Positions 41,734-50,567 of a stretch of 64,000 nt of DNA are shown here, piece after piece. The notes beneath the pieces were generated by a model that saw nothing but the letters and a program-made list of their open reading frames with translations, was not told the origin of the DNA and ran no database searches. Made by a program: the position numbers and the translations under genes. Every line of letters begins with the position of its first letter. Within the stretch, counting starts at the first letter, position 1. The stretch is from G958296245 sp963664035 (GTDB lineage: Bacteria; Chloroflexota; Dehalococcoidia; Lucifugimonadales; G958296245), in contig OY760867.2 in NCBI GenBank assembly GCA_963664035.2, positions 2,914,001-2,978,000 on the forward strand, given 5' to 3'.

Positions 41734-41807
41734 GGGGGGTTAGCTCAGATGGTTAGAGCGCCTGTCTTACACACAGGAGGTCAGAGGTTCGAGTCCTCTA
41801 TCCCCCA
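41734..41807 (+). tRNA. tRNA-Val (TAC)
   Basis: Acceptor GGGGGGT with ATCCCCC (one G-U), loop CTTACAC with anticodon TAC. CCA is encoded (41808-41810). The ThDP-enzyme gene starts 40 nt beyond. Confidence 0.9.
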
Positions 41808-41849
41808 CCACTTCCCGGCGCCCTCTTTGCCGTTACGTAGGAGGCACCA

Positions 41850-43538
41850 TTGGTCAAGTTGAGCGGAGGTGAAGCGCTTGCCCAATCGCTTGTAGGGGAA
41901 GGCGTGGAAGTCGTATTCGGCATACCGGGCATACAGATCTACGGCATTGTCGCCGCGATTCGGGACGAACCCGGCATTCGCATGATCACCACGCGGCACG
42001 AACAGGCGACGACGTACATGGCCGACGGCTATGCCCGCGCGTCAGGCAAGCCGGGGGTCGCGCTGGTGGTGCCGGGCGTCGGTCTCTACAACGCGGCTTC
42101 CGGCCTGACCAACGCATACTCCCGCTCCACACCCGTTCTCCTCATCGCGGGCCAGATCCCCAGGGGCGCCATCGGAAAGAACCTTGGGGCCGTGCATGAA
42201 ATCGCCGACCAGCCCGCGGCCGTGCGCTCCGTGACCAAGTGGCAGGGACAGGCATCCAGGCCTCGCGAAGTTCCGAACGCCGTGTTGGAAGCGTTCCGGC
42301 AGATGCGCAGCGGCCGCCCCCGTCCAACTCTCCTGGAGATGCCGCCGGAAGTCGGGGTGGAGCGGGAAGAGGTCGATCTGCGGAGTCCCGTCCGTGTCCC
42401 TAGAATCGTGCCCAACAGGGAAGCGCTGCAGGAGGCGGCGCAGGTCGTCGCCAAGTCTCGCCTGCCGCTGATCTACGCGGGAGGCGGCGTGGCGCGCTCC
42501 GACGCCGAGGCCGCTGTTGTCAGCCTGGCCGAGGCGACGAACATACCCGTCATCACGTCCAGCGGAGGCAAGGGGACCGTCCCCGACGGACATCCGCTGT
42601 CCTACGGCTCCTGCTTCAGTCCCAGGGGCGAGAGACAGGAGATGAACCAGCTCTACGGGGTGATGCAGTCTGCCGACGTGGTGATAGGGGTCGGCGCGCG
42701 CTTCTCGCTGGGCTATCCCGCCGGCGAGGCGTCCACGCTGGTGAACATCAACATAGACGACACGGAGCTCGCAAGGCATCATCCCAACACCATTCCCCTG
42801 CATGGCGATGCCAGGGCAACCATAGAGGCGTTGCTTCCCCATCTCATCCAGGCCGGAGCGGGAGACCGTCCGTCGCCTGCCGAGGCGGTAAGCGCCGCGC
42901 GCAAACTGATAGCCTACTACGACATTCGGCTCAAGGAACCGCAGTACCCCGTCCTGGAAGCAATGCGGCAGGGCGTCCCTGAGGACGCTTTCGTAGTTTG
43001 GGACGTTACGCAGTTCGGCTACTACGCCCGGACCCATTGGCAGGTCAATCACCCAAAGTCGTACATCGACTCCGGCTACTCGTTCAATCTCGGTTACGCC
43101 TTCCCGACGGCTCTCGGGGTGAAGGTCGCAAAGCCCGACCTCCCCGTGGTCTGCATGACCGGAGACGGCGGGTTCATGTTCAACTCGTCCGAACTCTCCA
43201 CGGCCGTCCGGTACGGCATCAACGTGGTGACCGTGGTCTTCAACAACGACTCCTACGGCAACGTGGCGCGCGACCTGGACGACGCCTTTGGCGGAGCCTA
43301 TGGGACCGACCTGCACAACCCGGATTTCGTCAGGTTCGCCGAGTCGTTCGGCGCCGTCGGCATGAGAGCGGACGACCCGATGGAGTTGGAAAAATTGATT
43401 CCCCTCGCGTTGGAGCGGCAGGCCCCGGTGATAATCGACGTGCCTTTCGGAGAGATGCCAGTGGCGCGCGCCCCGCAATTCGCGCCGTTCTACAACCTGC
43501 CCTGGACCATGCCCCAAGAGGGCCTGATAGAGTCCTAG
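41850..43538 (+). CDS. Thiamine-diphosphate-dependent enzyme, acetolactate synthase-like
   Basis: A 562-residue ThDP enzyme with the usual three-domain layout. The N-terminal PYR domain has the catalytic Glu (TTRHEQATTYMADGYARASG). A central Rossmann-like domain follows, and the C-terminal PP domain has GDGGFMFNSSELSTAVRYGI ending in FNNDSYGN, the metal and ThDP-binding motif. It is related to acetolactate synthase large subunits, but could equally be a 2-oxoacid decarboxylase or carboligase. A TTG start with AGGAGG 5-6 nt upstream is preferred. It lies 40 nt after a tRNA gene and on its own, which argues against a dedicated ilv operon. Confidence 0.85.
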   Translation: MVKLSGGEALAQSLVGEGVEVVFGIPGIQIYGIVAAIRDEPGIRMITTRHEQATTYMADGYARASGKPGVALVVPGVGLYNAASGLTNAYSRSTPVLLIAGQIPRGAIGKNLGAVHEIADQPAAVRSVTKWQGQASRPREVPNAVLEAFRQMRSGRPRPTLLEMPPEVGVEREEVDLRSPVRVPRIVPNREALQEAAQVVAKSRLPLIYAGGGVARSDAEAAVVSLAEATNIPVITSSGGKGTVPDGHPLSYGSCFSPRGERQEMNQLYGVMQSADVVIGVGARFSLGYPAGEASTLVNINIDDTELARHHPNTIPLHGDARATIEALLPHLIQAGAGDRPSPAEAVSAARKLIAYYDIRLKEPQYPVLEAMRQGVPEDAFVVWDVTQFGYYARTHWQVNHPKSYIDSGYSFNLGYAFPTALGVKVAKPDLPVVCMTGDGGFMFNSSELSTAVRYGINVVTVVFNNDSYGNVARDLDDAFGGAYGTDLHNPDFVRFAESFGAVGMRADDPMELEKLIPLALERQAPVIIDVPFGEMPVARAPQFAPFYNLPWTMPQEGLIES

Positions 43539-43580
43539 TGCAAAGTTCGCAAATCGGCGCGCCTTGGCCCACTACCGCCG

Positions 43581-46433
43581 CTAGTTGAAGTTGAAGCCCT
43601 CCAGCATGCAGCCGGTGTCGTACTCCCCCGAGAACCAGATCGGTATGCACCACGGCTCGTACTCCGCCGTCCTGCCGCCCGATACGGCTACGTCGTAGCT
43701 GCCGTCCGCGTTCCTTGACGCGCTGACGGTCAACCCCCCGCCTATGCGCCTGGACTCCCCGTCCGCAATGACGGAGAAGTCGTCGCGGCCGTAGCCCACG
43801 TCCGATTCGTAGCTGGGGTTGGCGGAGTCGTACAGGGCCGGGCCGACCCGCGCGTTATAGCCCGTGCCGGTGGTCTGGTCGTACCGGCTCACCATCACGC
43901 CTTCGTATCGAATGGGCCGCCGCTGGCCCGGACTTGCGGGGTCGTAGACCACGGCGTTGGTGTCGCGATATACGGCGTTCCGTTCGTCCAGCACCTCCAA
44001 GGTGGTGAAGGCGCCGGGCCGCCCGGAGTGGACGACCAGGAACTGGTATCCGCTCTCGAAGGGCCTGGCCAGCCTGTAGGTTGCCTGGTCCGAAAGATGC
44101 AGCGCCACGTCTTCCGGCTCGATCCAGCCGGCGGCGTACCGGTTGATGGCAAGGGTGGCCGGCATGTCCTGGTGCCAGCCGGTGGGCCTGGCGAAGGTCA
44201 GCTCGGACATGAAGTCATGAGGGTTGCTGTAGAAGTTCGGCTTCTGGTACGGCGCGTTGGTGTCCGGCCTCCAGGGAAGCTCGATGTAGGAGTGGGGCCA
44301 GAACATCCAGCCGTGGCCGATTTCGTGTACCAGCGTCGTCATCACGGCGTTTTCCAGGATGACAAGCCCAAAGTCGGCATAGCCGTTCCACGCCGACCCG
44401 CCGGAGGAGCTTCCGACGTCGTTCAGCAGGAAGCGGTTCAGGGCGCCGGGCATACCCCACCGGCAGCCGGGCCTGTCTGGGTCGTCCGGGTCGCATCCCA
44501 CAACGCCAATCAGGGCCAGCCACTGGTTCTCCACCTCCTGCGGGGTTCCCCGGCCGCTCGCCTGGAACTCCTCGCCGGCGACGAAGGTCATCCGCAGCTT
44601 GCCCTGGGAGATCTTGCGAAAGTAGGCGGCTATGTTGTCGTTGAGCGCATCGACCGCTTCCGCCATGCTCATGCCTACCCGGGAGCCGTCGTCATACGGC
44701 CATTCGGGAGCGCCCGCCGGCACCCTGGCAATGTCCACGGCTATCTCCAGGTTGCCCAGGGAGTAGTACGTGGGGTCCGCGGGTATGTCCAGGTGGGTGC
44801 GCTCGGGGTACTTGCCCATCAAGGTGCATCCCTCGAATCCCATGAGGCCGTAGCGGACATAGCTGCCGTTGCCGAAGTAGCGTACCAGGGACAGTGGGTC
44901 CTGGCCGCCCAGGTCCGGCATCCCCGCGGCGGTCCAGGGCGAATTCGGGTTGGGCGGCGGGTCGCAGTCGTAGGGGTTGGACGGCCTCCACCATGGCATT
45001 GGAACCGCCAGCCACTCGTGGTCGTTCCAGGAGTCGTAACGCGGGACGGGGGTGGGGGTAAAGTTGGGGACGGGAGTGGCGGTGGCATTGGCCCTGGCCG
45101 TCTGCTCGGCGGAGGCCCTGGCCGCGGCCTGGCGGGCGGCTTCCGCTGCGTCGGCGCGGGCGCGGGCCGCGTCCAGGGCCCCGGCCTCGGACACCGCGTT
45201 GATGGCGGCTAAGGCTGTATTGATGTCGACGTTGGGAAAGACAAAGACGTTGGGAGTGGGAAAGGGGTTGACCAGGACCTGGTCCACGGCCGCGCCCAGG
45301 GCGTCGGCATCGGCGCCGGTCATCGAGACGGCGTGGGCTATGGCCCCCTCCATGTCGTTGGGAAGGCGGCTGAGGTATTCCAGGGCCAGGGTCACGGCCC
45401 TGGCCAGGGCATCGGAGATGGTTGGGGCATTGGGATCGATGACGGGAGGAGGCGGTAAGCTTCCCAGGGCCTCGTTCATTGCCCTGGCCAGGGCGTCGGG
45501 ATCGGCGTTGGTCACGGAGACGGCGTGGGCCATGGCGCCCTCCAGGTCGCCGCGAAATCGGCCGTTGTAGAGTTGGTCCAGGGCGATACCCACGGCCCTG
45601 GCCAGGGCCTCGGCCGCGGCGTTGATCTTGGCGGCTGCGGTGGCGGTGGCCTCCGCCCCGTTGTCAGGGGTGGGGGTGGGGGTGGGACTGGGGTCGGGAG
45701 TAAGAGCAGGGGCAGGACTGGGAGTAGAGGTAGGACTGGGCGTAGGGGCAGGACTGGGCGTAGGGGTAGGACTGGGCGTAGGGGCAGGACTGGGCGTAGG
45801 GGCAGGACTGGGCGTAGGGGCAGGACTGGGCGTAAGGGCAGGACCGGGCGTAGGGGTGGGACTGGGCGTAGGGGCAGGACTGGGCGTATGGGTGGGACTG
45901 GGAGTGGGGTCGGATGCGACCTCGGTCACGGCCTTGGCAACCGCCTCAGCTACGGCCGCGGCTATAACCGTGGCAACGGCCTCGGTTACGGTGGCGGATA
46001 TGGCTTCCTCACTGTCGTCGGGAGTGGGAGTAGGGCTGGGGCCAGGACCGGGAGTGGGACCGGATGCGACCCCGGCCATGGCCTTGGCAACCGCCTCGGC
46101 TACGGCCGCGGCTATGGCCTCCTCCCTGTCGTCGAGAGCGGGAGTAGGGCTGAGGCCAGGATTGGGAGTGGGAGTGGGATCGGATGCGACCTCGGCCATG
46201 GCCTTGGCAACCGCCTCGGCTACGGCCGCGGCTATGGCCTCCTCCCTGTCGTCGAGAGCGGGAGTAGGGCTGGGGTCAGGAGTGGGAGTGGCAACGGCCT
46301 CAGCTATGGCTGCGTCGGTGTTCTCGGAAGTGGGCGCGGGCGTTGGAACAGCCTGCGATTCGCCTCGATTGCAGCCCAGGGACAGGGCCAGCAGGACCGA
46401 TGCCGCAATCAAGGCGGTCAGGCACTGCCTCAT
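43581..46433 (-). CDS. Zinc metalloprotease lipoprotein with Pro-rich and Ala-rich repeats
   Basis: A 950-residue lipoprotein. The lipobox is LSLGC, about 21 residues from the chosen ATG (46433; 46445 is equally possible). The N-terminal half contains three Ala-rich helical repeats (AIAAAVAEAVAKAM...), a Pro-Thr/Ser linker of about 90 residues and two homologous short modules, forming a stalk. The catalytic C-terminal domain has HEIGHGWMFWPH, i.e. HExxH with a further His seven residues later, and downstream SELTFARPTGWHQ. It resembles M6 immune-inhibitor-type proteases but the spacing is unusual. Probably surface-anchored protein degradation. Confidence 0.82.
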   Translation of the reverse strand: MRQCLTALIAASVLLALSLGCNRGESQAVPTPAPTSENTDAAIAEAVATPTPDPSPTPALDDREEAIAAAVAEAVAKAMAEVASDPTPTPNPGLSPTPALDDREEAIAAAVAEAVAKAMAGVASGPTPGPGPSPTPTPDDSEEAISATVTEAVATVIAAAVAEAVAKAVTEVASDPTPSPTHTPSPAPTPSPTPTPGPALTPSPAPTPSPAPTPSPAPTPSPTPTPSPAPTPSPTSTPSPAPALTPDPSPTPTPTPDNGAEATATAAAKINAAAEALARAVGIALDQLYNGRFRGDLEGAMAHAVSVTNADPDALARAMNEALGSLPPPPVIDPNAPTISDALARAVTLALEYLSRLPNDMEGAIAHAVSMTGADADALGAAVDQVLVNPFPTPNVFVFPNVDINTALAAINAVSEAGALDAARARADAAEAARQAAARASAEQTARANATATPVPNFTPTPVPRYDSWNDHEWLAVPMPWWRPSNPYDCDPPPNPNSPWTAAGMPDLGGQDPLSLVRYFGNGSYVRYGLMGFEGCTLMGKYPERTHLDIPADPTYYSLGNLEIAVDIARVPAGAPEWPYDDGSRVGMSMAEAVDALNDNIAAYFRKISQGKLRMTFVAGEEFQASGRGTPQEVENQWLALIGVVGCDPDDPDRPGCRWGMPGALNRFLLNDVGSSSGGSAWNGYADFGLVILENAVMTTLVHEIGHGWMFWPHSYIELPWRPDTNAPYQKPNFYSNPHDFMSELTFARPTGWHQDMPATLAINRYAAGWIEPEDVALHLSDQATYRLARPFESGYQFLVVHSGRPGAFTTLEVLDERNAVYRDTNAVVYDPASPGQRRPIRYEGVMVSRYDQTTGTGYNARVGPALYDSANPSYESDVGYGRDDFSVIADGESRRIGGGLTVSASRNADGSYDVAVSGGRTAEYEPWCIPIWFSGEYDTGCMLEGFNFN
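45660..46310 (-). repeat. Internal direct repeats and Pro linker in the metalloprotease gene
   Basis: A 72-bp stretch at 46081-46152 is repeated at 46201-46272 with near identity (120-bp period), and the linker between 45660 and 45920 is a run of short GGGCGTAGGGGCAGGACT-like repeats. They encode the Ala-rich helices and the Pro-rich linker. Confidence 0.75.
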
Positions 46434-46512
46434 GGCAGATACCATTGGATGCAAGGCCGTCCCCCCCGGCGCAGGCAAGTTGTGACGCAGTGCGAAGAGT
46501 CTGGAAGCCTGG

Positions 46513-46585
46513 TGGAGATAGGGGGACTCGAACCCCCAACCTCGGCATTGCGAACGCCGCGCTCTCCCAGTTGAGCTATATCCCC
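46513..46585 (-). tRNA. tRNA-Ala (CGC)
   Basis: Acceptor GGGGATA pairs with TATCTCC; anticodon stem CGGCG/TGCCG with loop TTCGCAA gives CGC. CCA is encoded (46510-46512 on the minus strand). Confidence 0.9.
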
Positions 46586-46605
46586 ACGCTCACCCTTCCA
46601 TGCCG

Positions 46606-46633
46606 ATTATAGTTGACGGGCTGCGGGTGTCAA
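46606..46633 (-). promoter_or_regulatory. Near-perfect promoter of tRNA-Ala
   Basis: On the minus strand, TTGACA (46633-46628), a 16-nt spacer and TATAAT (46611-46606) precede the tRNA 5' end by about 20 nt. Confidence 0.75.
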
Positions 46634-46683
46634 TGCGCCGCAGGGCCCCAAATCGGCCATCACCCCATAGGGGCTGGTTTCGC

Positions 46684-46708
46684 GTAGGGGCGGGTTTCAA
46701 ACCCGCCC
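46684..46708 (+). repeat. Family B palindromic repeat (exact copy)
   Basis: The same 25-bp palindrome as at 41137-41161 (GTAGGGGCGGGTTT... CAAACCCGCCC); exact identity extends beyond the palindrome. Confidence 0.75.
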
Positions 46709-46858
46709 TCCCCTCGCCATCACCGCCATACAGACCCTACCATTCGCAGAACTCACGTGCTATACTCTCCTCATGCACCACCGCGCACATACTGAGCTGA
46801 GGACCCCGCCATGCCGCGCCCTCGTCCGTCGACGCCCGGCCCGGACACGGCAGCGCCC

Positions 46859-46985
46859 GCGTGTCTCATTCTGTCTCATCGCTGTCTTATTCTGTCTATT
46901 TCATGTCTCATTCTGCCTATTCCGTGTCTCCCGCTGTCTCACGTCCCATAGCTGAAAGAGACGAAAAGAGACAAAATGAGACACT
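46859..46985 (+). repeat. Array of about eight 10-11 bp TGTCTC repeats with an inverted partner
   Basis: The run GTGTCTCATTC TGTCTCATCGC TGTCTTATTC and so on recurs at 10-11 bp spacing, near the DNA helical repeat. An inverted set (AGAGACGAAA AGAGACAAAA TGAGACAC) lies at 46955-46985. It sits 35 nt left of the IS66 element and codes for nothing convincing. The 442-nt gap 46586-47027 otherwise holds the family B palindrome and the tRNA promoter. Confidence 0.7.
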
Positions 46986-47019
46986 TTCAAAGAAAATCGG
47001 GGCGCGGAAACCGTCCGGG

Positions 47020-48454
47020 GTAACTGTTCAGAGTTGATGAGAGAGGAGGAGATTACGGGACTCGATGAGGGGATTGAGACCTCTGGCTCTCCATGTGCCG
47101 AAAAGGGATGCCAGGGCCATCTTGCTTTGGGTTCCCCTCTCAGAGCGAGTGCCGCCACTGATCTTTCGACTGATGACCAGGTGTCTGAGGCTCCGCTCAG
47201 CCGCGTTGTTCTCAGGCGGCACGTTGGGATGCGAGACGAAGACGAACAACTCTTTGATGAACCGTTCCATGCGTCGGCAGAGCTTGGCTTGAGGCGCCGT
47301 CTGGTCGTCGGAGAAGGGGTGGCACAGCGACAGCAACCGTCTCTCCAACACCAACTGGTTGGACGACACTGACCGCTGATAACCGGCCGCCCTATGGTCG
47401 ACAGTGGCAGCGCAGGTCTTGGCCTCGTCATATAGTTGACGCACCGCTCGGGCCCACCGAGACAGGCCAGCGTCCTGAGGGTACAGCGCCTCCAGGTCAC
47501 GGATGTCCCGCAGAAGGTGGACCCAGCACCGCTGCTTGAGGCCAGGGTAGTGGTTGTATGCGGCGTAGAAGTCGCTCACCAGCACCCCGCTGAAGGAGTC
47601 CCCCAACACCTCGTCCACCACACCCTTGCCCCGGCCACGACGCAGGAAGTACCGGTCAGTCGGTGTGCTGAATGTCCAGACATAGCCGTTGACCCCGTCC
47701 TGACGCCATCCGGTCTCATCGGCATTGACCACCGGAGAGCCCCGGATGCGCTCGACCATCTCAGCCACTGTCGGCTGTGCCCGTCGCGCCATCCGGTGAA
47801 TCGTGTCTACGATGGCGCCCACGCTCAGCCTGAGCTGATGGACTGTCTGGAGGTACTGCTGGATGCTTCTTATGGGCAGCCGGCCCTCCTCTCGAAGCGT
47901 CACTATCAGGCTCACCAGATTGACGCCAAAGCGCTGACGGCCCACTACCAGCCCCTTCAACGGGTCTTGGGGCAGCCGCCGTTGTCCGCATAGAGCACAC
48001 ATTCGGGCGACGATGACCTGCTCGATCACCTCTGCCGGAGCCAACGGAAGCTCGATCACCTCCCGCGTACGATGCACCCAGCCCCCCGTCAGGCCCGTCC
48101 CACACCCAGGGCACGACTCAGCGGCATGCACCACCCTCCGGGTGGGTTCCATCCGCCGACGGGCAAAGCCGTGAGCACGCTCCTTCCGAGGCTTCCTGCT
48201 CTCCGACTCTCGCCGCTTGGTCGCCTTGTTGCCCGGCATCCCTACAGACGAACCACGAGTTGCGCGGCGCTCCAACCCTTCGACCCGCCGCCGAAGCTCT
48301 GTGATCACCAACTGCTGCTCGGCGATGATCGCCAGCAGGGTCTCCCGGCTTGCGCTATTGAGGTCTGATCCAATCTTCACCACTCCCTTATGGCACAACT
48401 GGTCACCTGAACGCTAGGCTTTTCAAGTTCACCTCATCAACTCTGAACAGTTAC
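47020..48454 (-). mobile_element. IS66-family insertion sequence
   Basis: A 1435-bp element. Its ends are perfect inverted repeats starting GTAACTGTTCAGAGTTGATG (left) and, read inward, GTAACTGTTCAGAGTTGATG (right). It is flanked by CGTCCGG on both sides (47012-47018, 48455-48461), a 7-8 bp target duplication as expected for IS66. It contains one transposase gene and no separate TnpA/TnpB genes. Confidence 0.9.
47028..48398 (-). CDS. IS66-family transposase (TnpC type)
   Basis: A 456-residue transposase: an N-terminal leucine-rich helix (IAEQQLVITELRRRVEGLER), a zinc-finger region (CPGCGTGLTGG, CALCGQRRLP), the DDE domain with VVNADETGWRQDG, VLVSDFYAAYN and NNAAERSLR, and a C-terminal tail. 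The gene is intact. Confidence 0.93.
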   Translation of the reverse strand: MCHKGVVKIGSDLNSASRETLLAIIAEQQLVITELRRRVEGLERRATRGSSVGMPGNKATKRRESESRKPRKERAHGFARRRMEPTRRVVHAAESCPGCGTGLTGGWVHRTREVIELPLAPAEVIEQVIVARMCALCGQRRLPQDPLKGLVVGRQRFGVNLVSLIVTLREEGRLPIRSIQQYLQTVHQLRLSVGAIVDTIHRMARRAQPTVAEMVERIRGSPVVNADETGWRQDGVNGYVWTFSTPTDRYFLRRGRGKGVVDEVLGDSFSGVLVSDFYAAYNHYPGLKQRCWVHLLRDIRDLEALYPQDAGLSRWARAVRQLYDEAKTCAATVDHRAAGYQRSVSSNQLVLERRLLSLCHPFSDDQTAPQAKLCRRMERFIKELFVFVSHPNVPPENNAAERSLRHLVISRKISGGTRSERGTQSKMALASLFGTWRARGLNPLIESRNLLLSHQL

Positions 48455-48503
48455 CGTCCGGTAGCTGTGCTGGCGGGCGCATACGGAGTGATGTACACTT
48501 CCA

Positions 48504-49463
48504 TTGGCGAGCGGGCCGCCGCTTCCGCCAGCCGCTTGGGAGGGGGACACGCCGATTTCAGCCTTCAGGCACCTGATCAGCACCGGCCAGGTCGACCGGC
48601 CCTGGCTCGAGAGTGAGCTATTCCCTCTCGCCGAGCGGCTCAGGGCGGAGGGGCCCCGGCGCTCGGCCTTCACGGGCCGCTCCCTCTACTGCCTCTTCTA
48701 CGAGCCGAGCTTCCTGACCCGCACCTCCTTCGAGCGCGCCATAGACCTGCTCGGAGGCTCCGCGCACCACACCGAGGACGCCTCCCAGTTCTTCCCCGTG
48801 AAGTCGCCCAGCTTCATCGACAACATCATGAGCATGCTCGCCAGCCTCCGCATAGACGCCGTGGTGCTGAGGACCAGCGAACCCCGCATAGTGGAGCGGG
48901 CGGCGGAGGCGGACGCGCTGCCCATCATCAACGGCGGAAGCAGCGACGACCACCCCACGCAGGCCATCACCGACGTCAACACCATCGGGCGGGAGCTGGG
49001 CGGCGTCGACGGCGTCACCGTGGCCGTGGTGGGCCGGCCGGACCACCGGAACGTAAGCGCGCTGCTGCGCGGACTCGCCCTCTTCCGCGACGTGAAGGTC
49101 CACGTCGTGCCGTTCAGCGGACAGGCGGACCCGGACGTCGTCCTCTACTGCCAGGAAAGGGGCGTGCGGATCGAGGAGGCGGGGATCGAAGCGGTGCGGG
49201 AGGCCGACGTCGTCTACCTCAACGGCCCGCGAACGCTCGCGCACGTCCAGTTCCTGCGGGCCCGCGGCGCCTTCGACCTGCGCATCGACGCCGACTTCAT
49301 GGCGATGCTGAAGCCGCACTGCGTCATACTCGACCCGATGCAGCGCAGCGGAGACTTCCCCATCGAGGTCCAGGACCGCCGGCTCGCCTACTACCGGCAG
49401 GCCGAGAACTCCCTGTACGTCCGTATGGCCCTGCTGACCGAGATTCTCGGCGGGCCGTGCTGA
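48504..49463 (+). CDS. Aspartate/ornithine carbamoyltransferase-like enzyme
   Basis: A 319-residue transcarbamoylase. The carbamoyl phosphate motif is altered: where aspartate carbamoyltransferases have S-T-R-T-R-T-S-F-E, this has S-F-L-T-R-T-S-F-E, replacing the first Arg. The second motif DDHPTQAITD is intact, as is the C-terminal substrate-side region with VILDPMQRSGDF. It may use another amine acceptor. The TTG at 48504 is preceded by TACACT 5 nt upstream, suggesting a leaderless message. The IS66 element ends 49 nt upstream. Confidence 0.82.
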   Translation: MASGPPLPPAAWEGDTPISAFRHLISTGQVDRPWLESELFPLAERLRAEGPRRSAFTGRSLYCLFYEPSFLTRTSFERAIDLLGGSAHHTEDASQFFPVKSPSFIDNIMSMLASLRIDAVVLRTSEPRIVERAAEADALPIINGGSSDDHPTQAITDVNTIGRELGGVDGVTVAVVGRPDHRNVSALLRGLALFRDVKVHVVPFSGQADPDVVLYCQERGVRIEEAGIEAVREADVVYLNGPRTLAHVQFLRARGAFDLRIDADFMAMLKPHCVILDPMQRSGDFPIEVQDRRLAYYRQAENSLYVRMALLTEILGGPC

Positions 49464-49510
49464 CGCGCCTCCGTTCGTAACTTTCAGAGTTGGTGCGTTC
49501 CTCGTCCAGG

Positions 49511-49580
49511 CGCCCACAAGGGACGCCTCTACGACTACGCCTTCCACCCCGTAGGGTGCAGCCCTTGTGGCTGCCCCCTT
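49511..49580 (+). repeat. Family B palindromic repeats, two copies
   Basis: CGCCCACAAGGGACGCCTCTAC (49511-49532, minus orientation) and GTAGGGTGCAGCCC...TTGTGGCTGCCCC (49551-49580) are degenerate copies of the GTAGGGGC...GCCC family in opposite orientation. Confidence 0.55.
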
Positions 49581-49604
49581 CCCATGCTCTGAACAGATCC
49601 CGGT

Positions 49605-50492
49605 TCAGAAGACGTTGCGCCCAGGCGTCCGTACGCGCACCCTGTAGAGCGAGGTCGAGGCGGTGACGAACAGGCTCCGCAGGTCGTCGCCGCCCCAGGT
49701 GAAGTTCGACACCGCCTCCGGCATGATGATCACGCCCAGGCTAGTCCCGTCCGGCGCGAAGCACTGGACGCCGCCGGGACCGGTGGAGAAGAGGTTGCCC
49801 CCGCCGTCGATCTTCATGCCGTCGGCCACGCCCTCCAGATCCCCCGTAAGCTCCGCCCATACCCTGCCGTTCGACACGCCGCCGTCCGCGCCGACGTCGT
49901 ACACTCGGATCTTGTTCGTCATCGTGTCGTTGATGAACAGCAGCGACTCGTCCGGCGAGAAGCACAGTCCGTTCGGCTGGTCGAAGTCCGAGTCCAACAG
50001 CCTCAGATCGCCGCTCTCCGGGTCCAGCCTGTACAGCCCTCGGAAGCCTAGCTCTTCCTCGCGGGGCACGCCGTAGTACTCCATCCGCCCGAACGACGGG
50101 TCGCTGAAGTAGACGGCGCCGTCGCTCTTGACGATGATGTCGTTGGGGCTGTTCAGCTCCTTGCCCTCGTAGTGCGTCGCGAGCACCGTTATCGAGCCGT
50201 CGGGCTCCGTGCGGGTCACGCGGCTGGTGGCGTGCTCGCACGTGACCAGCCGGCCCTGCCGGTCGTAGTAGTTCCCGTTCGCCTTGTTGCTGGGCTGCCG
50301 GAAAGTCTCCACGCCCCCGCCGGGCGTCCACTTCCTCATGACGTCGCCCGGCATGTCGCTGAATATGAGGTGCTTCTCCACGTGGTTCCAGATCGGCCCC
50401 TCGGTGAACATGAACCCCGTACCGAGCCGCTCGATCTCTACGTCCGCGCCCACCACGTCTCGGAAGCGCTCGTCGCGAATCTCCACGTTCAT
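49605..50492 (-). CDS. SMP-30/gluconolactonase-like protein
   Basis: A 295-residue propeller of the SMP-30/gluconolactonase/LRE family. It has the family's metal-site phrases: FTEGPIWN near the start, NSPNDIIVKSDGAVYFSDP, QPNGLCFSPDE and GVADGMKIDGGGNLF. Such enzymes hydrolyse sugar lactones or organophosphates with Ca or Zn. The ATG at 50492 has AAGGAGG 6-9 nt upstream; the earlier in-frame Met has no family similarity. It may act in the sugar-acid pathway with the enolase and SDR genes, though not adjacent. Confidence 0.87.
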   Translation of the reverse strand: MNVEIRDERFRDVVGADVEIERLGTGFMFTEGPIWNHVEKHLIFSDMPGDVMRKWTPGGGVETFRQPSNKANGNYYDRQGRLVTCEHATSRVTRTEPDGSITVLATHYEGKELNSPNDIIVKSDGAVYFSDPSFGRMEYYGVPREEELGFRGLYRLDPESGDLRLLDSDFDQPNGLCFSPDESLLFINDTMTNKIRVYDVGADGGVSNGRVWAELTGDLEGVADGMKIDGGGNLFSTGPGGVQCFAPDGTSLGVIIMPEAVSNFTWGGDDLRSLFVTASTSLYRVRVRTPGRNVF

Positions 50493-50567
50493 CTGGATCC
50501 TCCTTCGGCTATCCTGGTGACGGGCCGATGATACCACGTAACCGGCGCGCCGAACGCCCGCCTGTCC

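Noticed and set aside
46773..46955. A 60-codon frame with Cys/Leu repeats
   Set aside because: It is just the translation of the TGTCTC repeat tract, without a ribosome-binding site.
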